Shown: piece after piece, positions 38,101-50,278 of the stretch
Numbering within the stretch: position 1 is the stretch's first letter
How the letters are laid out: each line of letters starts with the position of its first letter
Source of the DNA: Tillus elongatus
Lineage: Eukaryota > Arthropoda > Insecta > Coleoptera > Cleridae
NCBI GenBank assembly: GCA_964006375.1
Contig: OZ023265.1
Coordinates: 8,185,660 to 8,249,659 of the forward strand
Direction: 5' to 3'
DNA length: 64,000 bases
Notes under the pieces: generated by a model
What the model was told of the DNA's origin: nothing
The model's input: the letters and a program-made list of their open reading frames with translations, nothing else
The model's database searches: none
Translations under genes and position numbers: made by a program

Positions 38101-38360
38101 AAAGATTTGTAAATGCCATATAATGCATACAAATAATGTAATTCTTAAAAAACGTTGATTACTTACTTCACCAAATGATGATCAATATTGATTGTGTGAT
38201 TGAAACGAAGTGGATTGAGGCTAATTAATCCAATGGAATCTACACCAGTATCTAAGCTTTTTCTGAGACATTCTATAGCTTCTCTGGCGACCTCCTCGTC
38301 CGAACAATTTGCAATGCCAATAAAAATGGCAAAAACGACAGATAACAAAGCAATCTTCAT
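31931..38360 (-). CDS. Secreted JHBP/takeout-like (TULIP-fold) protein gene, four exons
   Basis: Coding exons on the minus strand: 38167-38360, 34031-34240, 33772-33877, 31931-32137. Every intron is GT-AG and the phases agree (2, 2, 0), giving 238 residues plus stop. Residues 1-19 form a signal peptide (hydrophobic ALLSVVFAIFIG, cleavage near ANC|S). The mature protein has features of the JHBP/takeout superfamily of insect lipid carriers: an opening GVDSIGL..LNPLRFNH segment, amphipathic beta-strands (LNYSLFWPRWRITGEYF), a NITLEEV strand and a C-terminal helical part ending YLNDDWLVGG. Length is usual for the family (about 240). Only two Cys remain in the mature chain, and at least six N-glycosylation sequons (NHT, NGT, NFT, NYS, NLT, NIT) are visible. 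A relation to group 7 allergen-type proteins is an alternative. The ligand is unknown. Introns 1 (3.9 kb) and 3 (1.6 kb) are mostly retrotransposon; intron 2 is 153 bp. Confidence 0.75.
32186..33631 (+). pseudogene. Non-LTR retrotransposon copy 7, in intron 3 of the host gene
   Basis: RT from ARVQPVPKKGSK to the C-terminus, then TGTTGTTGAAATATAAAAAAA. Damage: DISKAFDQVW has become DISKVFVQVW (second motif A Asp lost), VPQGS is VPRGS, YADD is YADG, and stops and a frameshift follow at about 32958 and 33300. It lies antisense to the host gene and makes up almost 90% of the intron. Confidence 0.9.
33772..33877 (-). CDS. Exon 3 of the JHBP/takeout-like gene
   Basis: Acceptor AATTTTAG|CATAACTC at 33877 and donor GAA|GTAAGTATA after 33772. 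Codes NITLEEVHFNGTWVMW through YVEPWAENIE. It is too short for an ORF search and was recognised from splice sites and phase. Confidence 0.75.
34031..34240 (-). CDS. Exon 2 of the JHBP/takeout-like gene
   Basis: Acceptor TTGATTTTAG|TGGCACC at 34240, donor CATGTTAA|GTAAGAA after 34031. Codes GTLNFTNFVIQDLLDF through GHFTERAHV. An acidic run EEEEE sits in the middle, and NYSLFWPRWRITGEYF is a typical TULIP-type strand pair. Confidence 0.8.
34570..34708 (+). pseudogene. Mariner transposase C-terminal remnant in intron 1
   Basis: In one frame, SDYNLFPNLKGHLVEERFND and DADDVQ match the end of classical mariner transposases (third Asp in the SDY motif). The preceding W..H..P segment is frame-shifted and badly altered. 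The rest of the element is not recognisable. Confidence 0.55.
34805..34977 (+). repeat. Inverted copy of the non-LTR 5' region
   Basis: CATTGTGAGATGTAC, AGGGTCGCCATCTCCGTGC, CCAGGTAGTATGTTGTCA, AATAGAGACTGTGTACAACC and TAGGGACAATGT are the reverse complement of 37430-37605, which lies at the 5' end of non-LTR copy 8. A third, shorter piece lies at 35039-35096 in the orientation of 37430-37605. Confidence 0.75.
35039..35096 (-). repeat. Fragment of the same 5' region fused to a truncated RT
   Basis: On the minus strand the RT of copy 8 ends right after its motif C (SNPVHSCADD) and passes directly into AGGGTCGCCATCTCCGTGCG, a sequence otherwise found at the element's 5' end (37560-37580). Confidence 0.6.
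35097..37440 (-). pseudogene. Non-LTR retrotransposon copy 8, in intron 1 of the host gene
   Basis: Includes the 5' leader (about 37440-37080; GTAACTTCTGCCTGTCGTAC, GAGGCGACTAATCGG), the endonuclease (frame 36280-36936 with VTILGDFNVHNKEW and RSDHDM), the linker, and the RT start (35377-35799: ARKASVFDGIPAIVLKK region, PVPKKGSKA). Motif A is damaged (a shifted frame after KAFD), and the 3' end is lost just after YADD, here CADD. Several frameshifts. Same transcriptional orientation as the host gene. Confidence 0.85.
37441..38160. other. Rest of the non-LTR 5' leader, then intron sequence
   Basis: 37441-37605 is the outer leader of copy 8 (or its flank), duplicated in inverted form at 34805-34977. 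37606-38160 is AT-rich intron 1 DNA with no recognised feature. Confidence 0.5.
38167..38360 (-). CDS. Exon 1 of the JHBP/takeout-like gene (signal peptide)
   Basis: ATG at 38358-38360. Codes the signal peptide and EEVAREAIECLRKSLDTGVD through INIDHHLV. The donor TTGGTGAA|GTAAGTAA after 38167 leaves two coding bases that join exon 2 to give Asn. The context before the ATG (CCAGAAAATG) is a good insect start context. Confidence 0.8.
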
Positions 38361-38410
38361 TTTCTGGCTTTGCCTTTATTAATGCGTCATTAGATATAAT
38401 AATATTATAT

Positions 38411-38419
38411 TTTATATAA
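38411..38419 (-). promoter_or_regulatory. TATA box of the JHBP/takeout-like gene
   Basis: TATATAAAA on the minus strand, 51 bases before the ATG. A start of transcription near 38385 would leave a 5' UTR of about 25 bases, without the need for a further exon. Confidence 0.5.
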
Positions 38420-38699
38420 ATCTATTAGGATTTGGAGTACTCGGAATAGATTATTGTAACAACATCTACGAGGGTTATTTGTTAAAGAAGGCTGGTATCA
38501 TCAGAGCGATTTTCACTACCACCCTAAACATTTCTATTGAGCTACAGTCACATATTGCCAGACATTTTAATGTATGTGCCTTGTAGACGACTTTTCCTAT
38601 GTAATATGTAAAGCATTAAACCTAATTACATTCGCAAAGACCCAGATAAGTAAAGCCTACTTCGAGTCTCATTGATAAGGAGCTAAAAGCAGATATTAG

Positions 38700-38960
38700 G
38701 CGAATTGGTAACAATGTGCTCTGAAGAGTACTGTCATTAGAGAAGCTGTAGATCGCATTGTTGTTTGTTAATAGAACGTCATTTGTATGCAAAAGAAAAC
38801 GTGTGGGAGCTAAAACGGGACCTCGTGGAACACCTGCATTACTGTGTAATTGATCTGATGAAACACCATCGACAACGTGCTAGGTGCGTTCCTTGGGAAA
38901 ACAATATATCTATTGACATAGTTTTGAAGGTAATGCGTATGACAAAAGTTTACTGGGGAG
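38700..38960 (-). pseudogene. Diverged non-LTR RT fragment (motifs B-C)
   Basis: The minus strand reads VDGVSSDQLHSNAGVPRG, then PVLAPTRFLLHTNDVL and IYSFSNDSTLQSTL, aligning with VDGHSSKLYPINAGVPQG..LAPTLFLLHINDLL..HSYADDSTLHS of the main family. YADD is replaced by FSND. Clearly older than the other copies. Confidence 0.7.
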
Positions 38961-39344
38961 TGCTGCAAACCATACATAACCTCCAAATTTTTAGAGAACA
39001 GAACTCCAAAGATGAATGGCGTTTGTCAAAATATCACCAGTAGACATTAGTGGCGTGTACCCCATACTTTGAGCAGGTTTCTTGGTTTCTAGTGAGTAAT
39101 GTCAATCAAAGAAGTGAGGTTTGTAGTTATGTTAATCAAATAATTACCTACAAGATGACCAGCTCGTTTACGAATGGAATTTTAAAATGGCAGTCTTGTC
39201 GTTCTTACAGCAACCAATATAAAGACAATGTTCTAACTGTAAAATTTTGATACTTGTGTAAGTATCAGAATGGTAAACCACCAGATTCGTGTCTCTAAAT
39301 TGGACTATTATGAGATGAAGGGCAGAATAGGAACACTTTTCTAA

Positions 39345-39820
39345 TCCTATTTGAACAACATATTTCAGTTGGTTAGCTGGCCAAATAGCACGTCGAATTT
39401 CAAACAAGTACACTTGGAGGTTCCACAGGGCACTATACAAGGACCCGTGCCCATCATATTATACATAAACTTAAACATCAGGGCAGACAGAATTGGCATA
39501 TTAGCAGATGACACCACAATTAGTAATAAAGCAGTTCCAGCGCTTATAAAGCACAAAAGTGATCAATCAATCCAGCAAGTGGCAACACGGGTTGTGGCAA
39601 ACCAGTTATTGCTCAATGCAGGAAAAATCAGCAAGACTTCTAATAATAGCCAAGAAGAATCTAACCTAGACGAGGTCAATAAAGTTTTAGGCTTTCATAT
39701 AAATCGCTATTTAAGCTGGAAAACTCACATAAAGGAAATGTGTAAAAAATTATTTTTAGCGATCTACTCGACCCGTAGAATAACATACATTATAGATAAA
39801 AATGCAGCAACCTCGTCACA
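39345..39820 (+). pseudogene. RT fragment of another non-LTR family
   Basis: VPQGTIQGPVPIILYIN (motif B region), ILADDTTISN (motif C, Y to L), NQLLLNAGKISKTSNN and KVLGFHINRYLSWKTHIKEM, KLFLAIYSTRRI follow the usual RT order of non-LTR elements but differ from the main family. The frame runs on into the minisatellite element, which is not part of it. No RNase H or endonuclease is seen. Confidence 0.65.
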
Positions 39821-39821
39821 T

Positions 39822-39932
39822 GCAGAGAGATCTAGGCCTAGGGTTGAACACATTGAGACCTCACAGATAATCTCTGGCGAGATTTGGGGAGTAGGCAGAT
39901 TGAGGCCCCGTAATCGAGCTACAACAACCCAA
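39822..39932 (+). mobile_element. End segment of the minisatellite composite (locus A)
   Basis: AGATCTAGGCCTAGGGTTG, ACCTCACAGATAATCTC, GGCGAGATTTGGGGAGTAGG and CCCCGTAATCGAGCTAC are shared with 43380-43500 and 60406-60475. It immediately precedes the 70-bp repeats. Confidence 0.6.
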
Positions 39933-40490
39933 CCCACCTTTGTCCACCGCTCTAAGGAGTAGGCAGATTAAGGCCTTAGTGTGTCCTTACATATTTCCTT
40001 TGCCCACCTTTGTCCACCACTCTAAGGAGTAGGCAGATTGAGGCCTTAGAGTGTCCTTACATATTTCCTTTACCCACCTTTGTCCACCGCTCTAAGGAGT
40101 AGGCAGATTAAGGCCTTAGTGTGTCCTTACATATTTCCTTTGCCCACCTTTGTCCACCACTCTGAGGAGTAGGCAGATTGAGGCCTTAGAGTGTCCTTAC
40201 ATATTTCCTTTACCCACCTTTGTGCACCACTCTAAGGAGTAGGCAGATTGAGGCCTCAGAGTGTCTCTACATATTTCCTTTACCCACCTTTGTCCACCAC
40301 TCTAAAGAGTAGGCAGATTGAGGCCTTAGAGTGTCCTTACATATTTCCTTTACCCACCTTTGTCCACCACTCTAAGGAGTAGGCAGATTGAGGCCTTAGA
40401 GTGTCCTTACATATTTCCTTTACCCACCTTTGTCCACCACTCTAAGGAGTAGGCAGACTGAGGCCTTATAGTGTCCTTACATATATCCTT
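39933..40490 (+). repeat. 70-bp minisatellite, about 8 units (locus A)
   Basis: Units begin with CCCACCTTTGTCCACC at 39933, 40003, 40073, 40143 and so on at exact 70-base steps. Each carries TCTAAGGAGTAGGCAGATTG, AGGCCTTAGAGTGTCC and TTACATATTTCC. The same unit occurs in reverse at 43027-43376 and 59701-60405. Confidence 0.95.
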
Positions 40491-40494
40491 TATT

Positions 40495-40538
40495 TCTTGA
40501 AAATGGCTCCAAAACAGGAGCCGAAACGTCGAGTTTTC
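40495..40538 (+). ncRNA. Hammerhead-like GAAAC hairpin of the minisatellite composite (locus A)
   Basis: TTGAAAAT, perfect hairpin GGCTCC-AAAACA-GGAGCC, then GAAACGTCGAG. The position of GAAA after stem II and of GTC before the downstream strand fits a hammerhead, but the core (UUGAAAA) differs from CUGANGA at two bases, so cleavage is unlikely. Same motif at 42983-43026 and 59657-59700. Confidence 0.4.
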
Positions 40539-40609
40539 ATAAATTCTGGACGCGGTTTAACCCGACAACCAAGTATGTCTCACATTAAAGACCGCGGAAA
40601 TCTTTCTGA

Positions 40610-40913
<304 letters not shown>

Positions 40914-41875
40914 TATCGTTTTGCTAACCAAGCTAGCGTCATCAGAGGATGAATAATTCTGAATATTGTGCTTATCAGTGCTCATCACAGGTTCCAATCT
41001 TCACTTAGTATTTAACTTTCTTTCTAGAGAGTCCCTCGTATAATCATATGGTAGATTAAGCTAATCTCCAAAAGCAATAATATCTTATCTGATGGATTCC
41101 AGAAGTATATTTTAATGGGGCGTTGACTATTTAGCAAATATTTCTGATTTTTAAATTCATTTTATATAGTTTATTTTTGATGAGAAGAACGAACGGTTAA
41201 AGCTGAGTATATTTAAGATATTCGGGTTTATAGGTAAAATGCTAATAATCTATTAACTAGCATAATTCTAGCATTTAAACAAATAAGAGTACAAATGATT
41301 TTGGCTAAAATAAATTCTGTGTAAGCATGGCGCATTAAAATTTTAAACACAAGGTGTAAATTTAGACACTTGTTCGCTGGCATCACAGTTGCCTATCTTC
41401 CTCTCTATGACCGGTTTCGCCCTTACACGATACCGTTATTGGAGTAAACTGGTTACATAGAAGAAAACAAACGATTGTGAAGCCAGCGAAGTTTCAACAT
41501 CTCGTTTTAGTACGCAGCGGGTTCACCAAGGGGGGGGGCAGCGCCAATTAATGAAATTGATCGTTTAAATATGCGCTAAAATATTAATAAATGTGTCTTT
41601 TTATTAGTATTGTTTTTATGAGACTACGTGACTACTTGAAAGTTTTGTCTTGAAACTTTGTTCAATACGTTTTGAACTTTGGACGAGACTCGTTGGTAAA
41701 TTATTACTATCTTTGTTTTGTATAATTTTATTGACGGGTGTTTGAAGTATCTGGATTATCGAAATTCTACTGGATAAGATAAGATCTATAGATTGTTAAC
41801 CCTTCTTTTCCTTAGATGGAAATCCAAACATATTTTTTTATCTTAACTGATCTATTAATCTTGTGTCTGTGTTTT
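40914..41875. other. No gene seen
   Basis: No supported frame or repeat in almost 1 kb. A G9 run lies near 41531-41539. Confidence 0.4.
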
Positions 41876-42812
<937 letters not shown>

Positions 42813-42840
42813 AAAAAAATTCACTAATGGGGAGATCCGT

Positions 42841-42934
<94 letters not shown>
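42813..42934 (+). mobile_element. Short block A end plus (TA)n
   Basis: AAATTCACTAATGGGGAGATCC, then (TA)n 42845-42934, which leads directly into the minisatellite composite (TGGGACATGCTTGGTTCTCG). Confidence 0.65.
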
Positions 42935-42939
<5 letters not shown>

Positions 42940-42982
42940 GGACATGCTTGGTTCTCGGGTTAAACCGCGTCCGGAATTTATT

Positions 42983-43026
42983 GAAACTCGACGTTTCGGC
43001 TCCTGTTTTGGAGCCATTTTCAAGAG
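42983..43026 (-). ncRNA. Hammerhead-like GAAAC hairpin (locus B)
   Basis: On the minus strand CTCTTGAAAAT, GGCTCC-AAAACA-GGAGCC, GAAACGTCGAG: identical in the hairpin to locus A. CUC/GAG could form a short stem I. Confidence 0.4.
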
Positions 43027-43376
43027 GTAAAGGAAATATGTAAGGACACTCTAAGACCTCAATCTGCCTACTCCTTAGGGTGATGGACAAATGTGGGTAA
43101 AGGAAATATGTAAGGACACTCTAAGGCCTCAATCTGCCAACTCCTTAGAGTGGTGGACAAAGGTGGGTAAAGGAAATATGTAAGGACACTCTAAGGCCTC
43201 AATCTGCCTACTCCTTAGAGTGATGGACAAAGGTGGGTAAAGGAAATATGTAAGGATACTCTAAGGCTTCAATCTGCCTACTCCTTAGAGTGGTGGACAA
43301 AGGTAGGTAAAGGAAATATGTAAGGACACTCTAAGGCCTCAATCTGCCTACTCCTTAGAGCGGTGGATTAAGGTAG
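43027..43376 (-). repeat. 70-bp minisatellite, 5 units (locus B)
   Basis: Reverse orientation: GGTAAAGGAAATATGTAAGG at 43026, 43096, 43166, 43236 and 43306, exactly 70 apart. Confidence 0.95.
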
Positions 43377-43500
43377 GTTGGGTTGTTGTAGCTCGATTAG
43401 ATCAGATCTCTCTGAGGCCTAGGGTTGAACACACTAAGACCTCACAGACGATCTCCGGCGAGATTTGGGGAGTAGGCAGATTGAGGCCCCGTAATCGAGG
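43377..43500 (-). mobile_element. End segment of the minisatellite composite, inner 108 bp inverted (locus B)
   Basis: After GGTTGGGTTGTTGTAG the sequence CTCGATTA (43392-43399) is followed by a segment that runs opposite to loci A and C, up to TAATCGAG (43492-43499). The two 8-mers are inverted repeats and the segment between them is flipped. Confidence 0.7.
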
Positions 43501-44640
43501 ATTTAGAGAACCAGGGCTTTTGAGTGGCTGAAGAGGTTTTCTGTGTACGTGGGATAAATAATTCCATGCCAGCTTGGATAATTTCGATGACGTTTTGTGA
43601 GATATCAGAGGGGTCAGGATGAGAGAAGCAGACAGACGCGCATGGGAATGAGGAAAAGTAATCCCGCATTTCGTCCCAGTTTGCGGAGTTGTAGTGCCAA
43701 ACGATACGTGGGTGTGATGACTGTGTGACCTCGGGTTGCGCAGGAAGCAGTGGTCTGAGCGACCAAGGGGTGCGGTGACTGATATCTTATAGCATTCAGG
43801 TTGTGTAGTAAGAAGGAGATCCAAGGGATTTGAGCTGTGTGTTGGGATACGAGGAAACTAAGTAGGCTGCTGAACCATATTGGCTAAAGAATTGCTGACT
43901 GCAAAGGCCTCCGCTGCTCTCCCTTGTGGATCGGTTTTTGAAGATCCTAGCCATTCCTTATTATGGAAGTCACCAAGAATAGTGACCTCGGAGAAAGGAT
44001 ATTCGGAAATCAGATGGTCGGTTTTTTCAGAAAGGTAGTGAAAGAGCTGGACAAAGTTGTTGTCAGAAGGTGACCGTAAATGCAACAGATGAATTTAGTT
44101 GCAGCCCTGAGAGAGAAAGTTTTATCCATAGTATGTATTTTCTCCCAGCTTCTAAATTGGGGAGTCTGGTGCAGGGTAGATTGCTACGGACGTATGCGCA
44201 CACGCCTCCATGCAATATAAGGAAGTAAGGAGCTCATACCCCGGGAAATTAAGGTGATTAGTGGCTGTCTTGGCACTAATTTGGGTTTCGGTGTGGAAGA
44301 GAAGTTGGGGCCTGTTAGCCTGGAGGAAATGGTGGACGGAGTTCAGGTTAGAATTTAGGCCACATATATTCGACAAGGATATGTTAAATCTTGATATTGG
44401 CGCCCCCTGTACACCCCTCTCCCGGAGATCCGAATGGAGGGGTATTTTGCCTCCGGAATATTTTGTACAAGGAGGAGCCATCATCATTTTTGCTTATAAG
44501 GGAAACCGACTCATACACCAGAACCGGAAACGTCCGTTGGGACTTCACCGGCCCCTTGATGTATGGGGTGGTACCTCCTCGAGCGTGAAAAAATCATTTA
44601 CTATTACCACTACCACCTGCTATGGATTGGATTGGATCAA
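43501..44640 (-). pseudogene. Non-LTR retrotransposon copy 9 (5' part: leader and endonuclease)
   Basis: Minus strand: leader, the likely ORF start (MMMAPPCTKYSGGKIPLH), NICGLNSNLNSVHHFLQANR, LLFHTETQISAKTATNHL, then SEVTILGDF (FNVH deleted), PECYKISVTAPLGRSDH and a C-terminal stretch to KPWFSKS. Several frameshifts and small deletions. The 3' end is cut at 43501, at the junction with the inverted segment of the minisatellite composite. Confidence 0.85.
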
Positions 44641-45479
<839 letters not shown>

Positions 45480-45628
45480 TATTTTCAAACTTTTATACCT
45501 GAGATTCTTAGATGTTCATCGGCTGTTTTCCATAAAGGTGACATTGTGAAATCGTAAATTTGTAGTTGATATAATACTACTTCAACTTTTTCAGAAAAGC
45601 AGGTAAAACATATTGTCAATAAAAATTT

Positions 45629-45710
45629 CGCTGCGAACAGGATTCGAACCTGTGCGGGCAGAGCCCATTTGATTTCGAGTCAAACTCCTTAACCACTCGG
45701 ACATCGCAGC
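45629..45710 (-). tRNA. tRNA-Ser (anticodon CGA)
   Basis: 82 bases. The acceptor strands GCTGCGA and TCGCAGC pair perfectly, with discriminator G. The A box TGTCCGAGTGGTTAAGG, the anticodon loop GACTCGAAATC on a perfect stem, a long variable arm (GGGCTCTGCCC) as expected for tRNA-Ser, and the T arm with B box AGGTTCGAATCCTG are all intact. No intron. A T5 run follows 4 bases after the discriminator base and should terminate RNA polymerase III. Looks functional. Confidence 0.95.
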
Positions 45711-46017
45711 TGTATAGTTTTTTGTTATCATGTAGTATGTACCGACTTGCTGTTGCGAAAGATGGTATTATAGTTCATACGGCGCATGCGTTTAAATTAG
45801 TTCTATTGCTGCAATCGTTACTTTGAAATATTTAGTAGTAGGTATCATCATTATTCAATATGAGGCTGATATTTTCTTTGTTTGGCTGAATTTGCACTTA
45901 TTTACATAGATAATAACATACATTAGGTATGTTTAGTGAATATACGATAATAATAATCATTTCCTAGCTAACGTCAATTTTGCTATCGCAAAATTACGTT
46001 TTATCAATTAATTTATC
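45711..46017. other. No gene seen
   Basis: Unique-looking AT-rich DNA upstream of the tRNA gene. Nothing supported. Confidence 0.4.
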
Positions 46018-47207
<1,190 letters not shown>

Positions 47208-47310
47208 TTTGGTAAATTTTCTTTAAAAAACTTCACTAATGAGGAGATCCCGACTTTTGAATTTTGAAAAAATTTCTTCAAATGAGCGGGGTCAGTTTCA
47301 ACTTTTATAT

Positions 47311-47399
<89 letters not shown>

Positions 47400-48480
47400 T
47401 ATCACACCAGAAAATAATGGGCCGATTTTGATTAAATTTGGTAAATGCCTTCATTTTGCAAGTGGCTTGGATAAGTTCGTTATCCAGGAAAATCAGCCCT
47501 GGTTTTCCCGGAAAATTTTGGTTTTCTTTCGAAAAAAAATTATATCTCCGGAATTAACAAAGTAAGGGCAGCCAAATTTGGTGCGCGAGTTTATATCCTT
47601 ATAGGTAAGTCACTTACCAAAAATATCTTTGTAGGTCAAAAGACAAAAAAGTTATAGGCATTTAAAGAAAAGTAAATTGGGGTTTTCCGTAAAACGTCAA
47701 AGTTGCGATTTAAAACGTCAAAATTGGCAACATTTAGGCAAAGAACTTGGATGTAATACGAGATATGGAAGGAAAATGTCTCAAGAAGAATGTTTTACAA
47801 AGCCTGAAGTCTTAGTTTCAATCGTCATTGTCCTTCATTTTACTAAAATCTTTCCAGAAAATTCATTTCAAATAGACCCTTTCTCTAATGATTTGGCAGT
47901 AGCCTTAGCTATAAAGTTTATCGTTTAATGGTATATAATTTTTGTTGAATTTCCGTAAAAAATCAATAAAGCTCAATATATCCGTTATTATACAAGATAT
48001 GAAAAAAAATTATACATTAATTATAGGGTGTATTGAGCTACATCTTAAAAAATATTTCTAGAATTACAGGCTGGCCCATAAGTCGGTGGTGATACAATTT
48101 TTTTATTATTAAACACGCCTTATGTTATTGCATTTTTGCATTTTTCATCGTGTTTGAAAGAAAAGAAATTCTGGGCGCAGCAAGTGCGTTATGGTAGCGA
48201 ATTTTGATCGAATGATTCATATTTGATTAGCTTAATTTGCTATTAACCTATTAGGTTGACCAAGAAACGAGTTTTTCCGGGACACTTTAAGTTTACTTTC
48301 GGAGATTTTTGCACATTTTCAAACAATAAAGTTATTTTGATGAAACATGGCACATTGTTTTTACTATACTGGTTATTCTGGTCACCAAACTTAATGCCTG
48401 CTTTCTTAAAAAAAACACATATTTGCTATTAAAACATTTTTATGAAAATTCACTACCATAACGCACTTGCTGCGTCCAGA
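47208..48480 (+). mobile_element. A-TA-B-C element, complete
   Basis: Block A (shortened: the GAACCCATATCC part is deleted), (TA)n 47315-47397, block B to about 48160, block C 48172-48480 with both inverted ends (CTGGGCGCAGCAAGTGCG and CGCACTTGCTGCGTCCAG). Ends before a T-run. It sits inside block C of the preceding copy. Confidence 0.85.
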
Positions 48481-48699
48481 CCTTTTTTTACTTGTCAACA
48501 GAGTATTAAATTTGAGTACATCAATATACCAAGTGTCAAAAAGATATTTTTAGTAGTTTTCGAAATATTTGCAACATTCCACACTTTTTTTAACCATGTA
48601 TATTTATCTATAATCCTACGCCATAACTCACTTCCTGCTTCCAGACTTTCTATTATTTGTCGAATAAAGGAGTCCATTTAAACTTCCTCCTCACGTAAG

Positions 48700-48768
48700 G
48701 TTTACCAAAAGTTGTCCTGGTCAATAATGATATTATAATAATGTATATGTGTGAAATTTATGATTACA
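48700..48768. other. Copy of the host gene's 3' flank
   Basis: GGTTTACCAAAAGTTGTCC, GGTCAATAATGATATT and the following ~30 bases match 31839-31905, just beyond the polyA signal of the JHBP-like gene. Probably the 3' flank of the broken paralog whose exon fragment is at 50019-50076, unless it is a dispersed repeat. Confidence 0.45.
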
Positions 48769-48769
48769 G

Positions 48770-48870
48770 TGAATAATTAAAAGGCTTTTGCTACCAGACA
48801 ATTACTTAATTCTCAACCCTACGCGTTTCGGCCCATTATTGAGTTATCTTCCGGGGTTTAGACAAATTTC
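48770..48870 (-). mobile_element. Penelope-like terminal repeat fragment with hammerhead-like motif
   Basis: Minus strand motif at 48817-48856: CCCC, GGAAGAUAA, a damaged stem II ending GGGCC, then GAAACGCGUAGGG; CCC/GGG could form stem I. The downstream GAGAATTAAGTAATTGTCTG and AAAAGCCTTTTAATTATTC match 56040-56090. Confidence 0.5.
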
Positions 48871-48876
48871 GGTCTT

Positions 48877-49004
48877 TAGTTTCAGAAAAGTGCTATATGA
48901 AATGTTGCCAAGGTTTGGTTTTTCATCTATCGTCGTTAGATTTCCAAACAAACACTGCATAGAGTAAAATAGCAGGAAGATCACAAGACTTGAAGCAGTC
49001 AGAG
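48877..49004. repeat. Inverted repeat arm (partner 50147-50272)
   Basis: The reverse complement of 48877-49004 matches 50147-50272 (GACTGCTT..CTCTTGTGAT, GTTTGGAAATCT, CAACATTTCATATAGCACTT) with scattered mismatches. The two arms flank a non-LTR insertion. Confidence 0.75.
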
Positions 49005-49019
49005 GATGATTACTGCGGG

Positions 49020-50018
49020 ATTCCGGATTCCGTCAGCACAGATCAACTGCCGACTTCCTTCCCTTTGTCACCCATTCTTGGAACAAATCTATGGAACTAC
49101 ACGGTGAATCCCTGATTGTCGCTCTAGACATATCCAAAGCATTCTACCAGGTCTGGCACGCAGCGATGCTTAATAAACTTCCGGCCTATGGCCTACCACC
49201 AAAACTATGTACCTGGACAGCCAACTTCCTCTCCAACCGGAGACTTTTTGTTGTTGTGGATGGCCATTCCTCTAAGCTATATCCAATTAATGCAGGAGTT
49301 CCTCAAGGTTCAGCTTTAGCCCCTACTTTGTTTCATCTCCACATCAATTACCTCCTCTCTAGCACATCCAACCCAGTTCACAGTTACGCGGACAACAGCA
49401 CCCTCGACTCAAATATACAATATTCTAAGCCTGTCTCCTTGGCCCAACTAGATGAGGATCGCAGACACATGGAACTCCAAAAAATATTAGACTGGGGAAG
49501 TAGAAATCTTCTACAATTCAACCCCAGCAAATCTCAGTCTTGCTTTATCTCTCATAAAAGATACAACAGCCCTAGTACCATCACAATGAACAACCAAGTT
49601 ATTCAAAGTAATGAGTCATTTTCACTTGTGGGCATTTCTGTGTATCGAAATCTCAATTGGCACCAACATGTCAACATCAATTGCAGAAGCGGCTGCTAAG
49701 AAATTAGGTTTCCTCTTCCAGGCTCGCAAATACTTTTCACCAGCTAATCCCTATACCTTATATACTTCACAAATAAGGCCAAACCTCGGATACTGCTCCC
49801 ACATAGAACATCTTGTTATGCCCGCCCTTTTGTCCCGAGGACTTCCAAGTTGTGGAATTCCTTGCCTGCACATGTTTTTCCTTCTCCTCCGAACCTGCAA
49901 ACCTTCAAGTCCAGCATTAACAAGTTGCCTCTTTCCTCCTTGTCGACACCCACGGTACGATAGTATTTAGGCTGTAAGCCCTCGTGGTGCGTTGTTGAAA
50001 TAAAAAAATTAGAAAAAA
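49020..50018 (+). pseudogene. Non-LTR retrotransposon copy 10
   Basis: Starts at the RQRRSTADL segment (here RQHRSTADF), motif A altered to DISKAFYQVW, motif B GVPQGS, motif C YADD changed to YADN. An 18-base deletion removes EGSVSV, and a deletion of about 290 bases with CATA at both ends joins CSHI to the HRTSCYA region. 3' end TTGTTGAAATAAAAAAA at about 50000-50018. Confidence 0.9.
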
Positions 50019-50076
50019 GGACTAAATTGGTTATAAAGATTGACATGAATGTCGTGAGAATCTCTTCCAATGAATC
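50019..50076 (-). pseudogene. Exon 4 fragment of a third JHBP/takeout-like paralog
   Basis: The minus strand reads DSLEEILTTFMSIFITNLV, aligning with the start of exon 4 of the host gene (DSSEEIPTTFMPIFIHNLA), after a preserved AG acceptor (TTTTTAAG|GATTCATTGG). The exon is cut by the non-LTR copy 10. The upstream intron (50077-50160) also matches the introns at 32138-32185 and 56379/58188-58240. Confidence 0.7.
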
Positions 50077-50146
50077 CTTAAAAAGGAGATATTTGGCAGT
50101 TAATTTGTATTTTAGAGTAAAGTCTAATAACCGTGCTGGTGCATTC

Positions 50147-50272
50147 TCTGACTGCTTTAACTCTTGTGATGTTCCTGCTTTCTTATTATATGCAGTTTTC
50201 GTTTGGAAATCTGAAGACAATAGATGAAAAATCAAAGCACGGCAACATTTCATATAGCACTTTTATGTAACT
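50147..50272. repeat. Inverted repeat arm (partner 48877-49004)
   Basis: See the partner arm. This copy is continuous with the paralog's intron, so it is probably in original orientation. Confidence 0.7.
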
Positions 50273-50278
50273 ACAGGA

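Noticed and set aside
39351..39962. 203-codon frame as one protein
   Set aside because: The first part is an RT remnant; the last 45 codons are the end segment and first unit of the minisatellite composite, so it is a chance fusion.
39933..40490. 70-bp regular repeats as a CRISPR array
   Set aside because: There are no unique spacers between short repeats; the whole 70-bp unit repeats head to tail, as in a minisatellite, in an insect-type genome.
49816..50253. 145-codon minus-strand frame across the end of copy 10
   Set aside because: It mixes antisense retrotransposon, a short exon fragment and intron; only the exon fragment (50019-50076) is meaningful.
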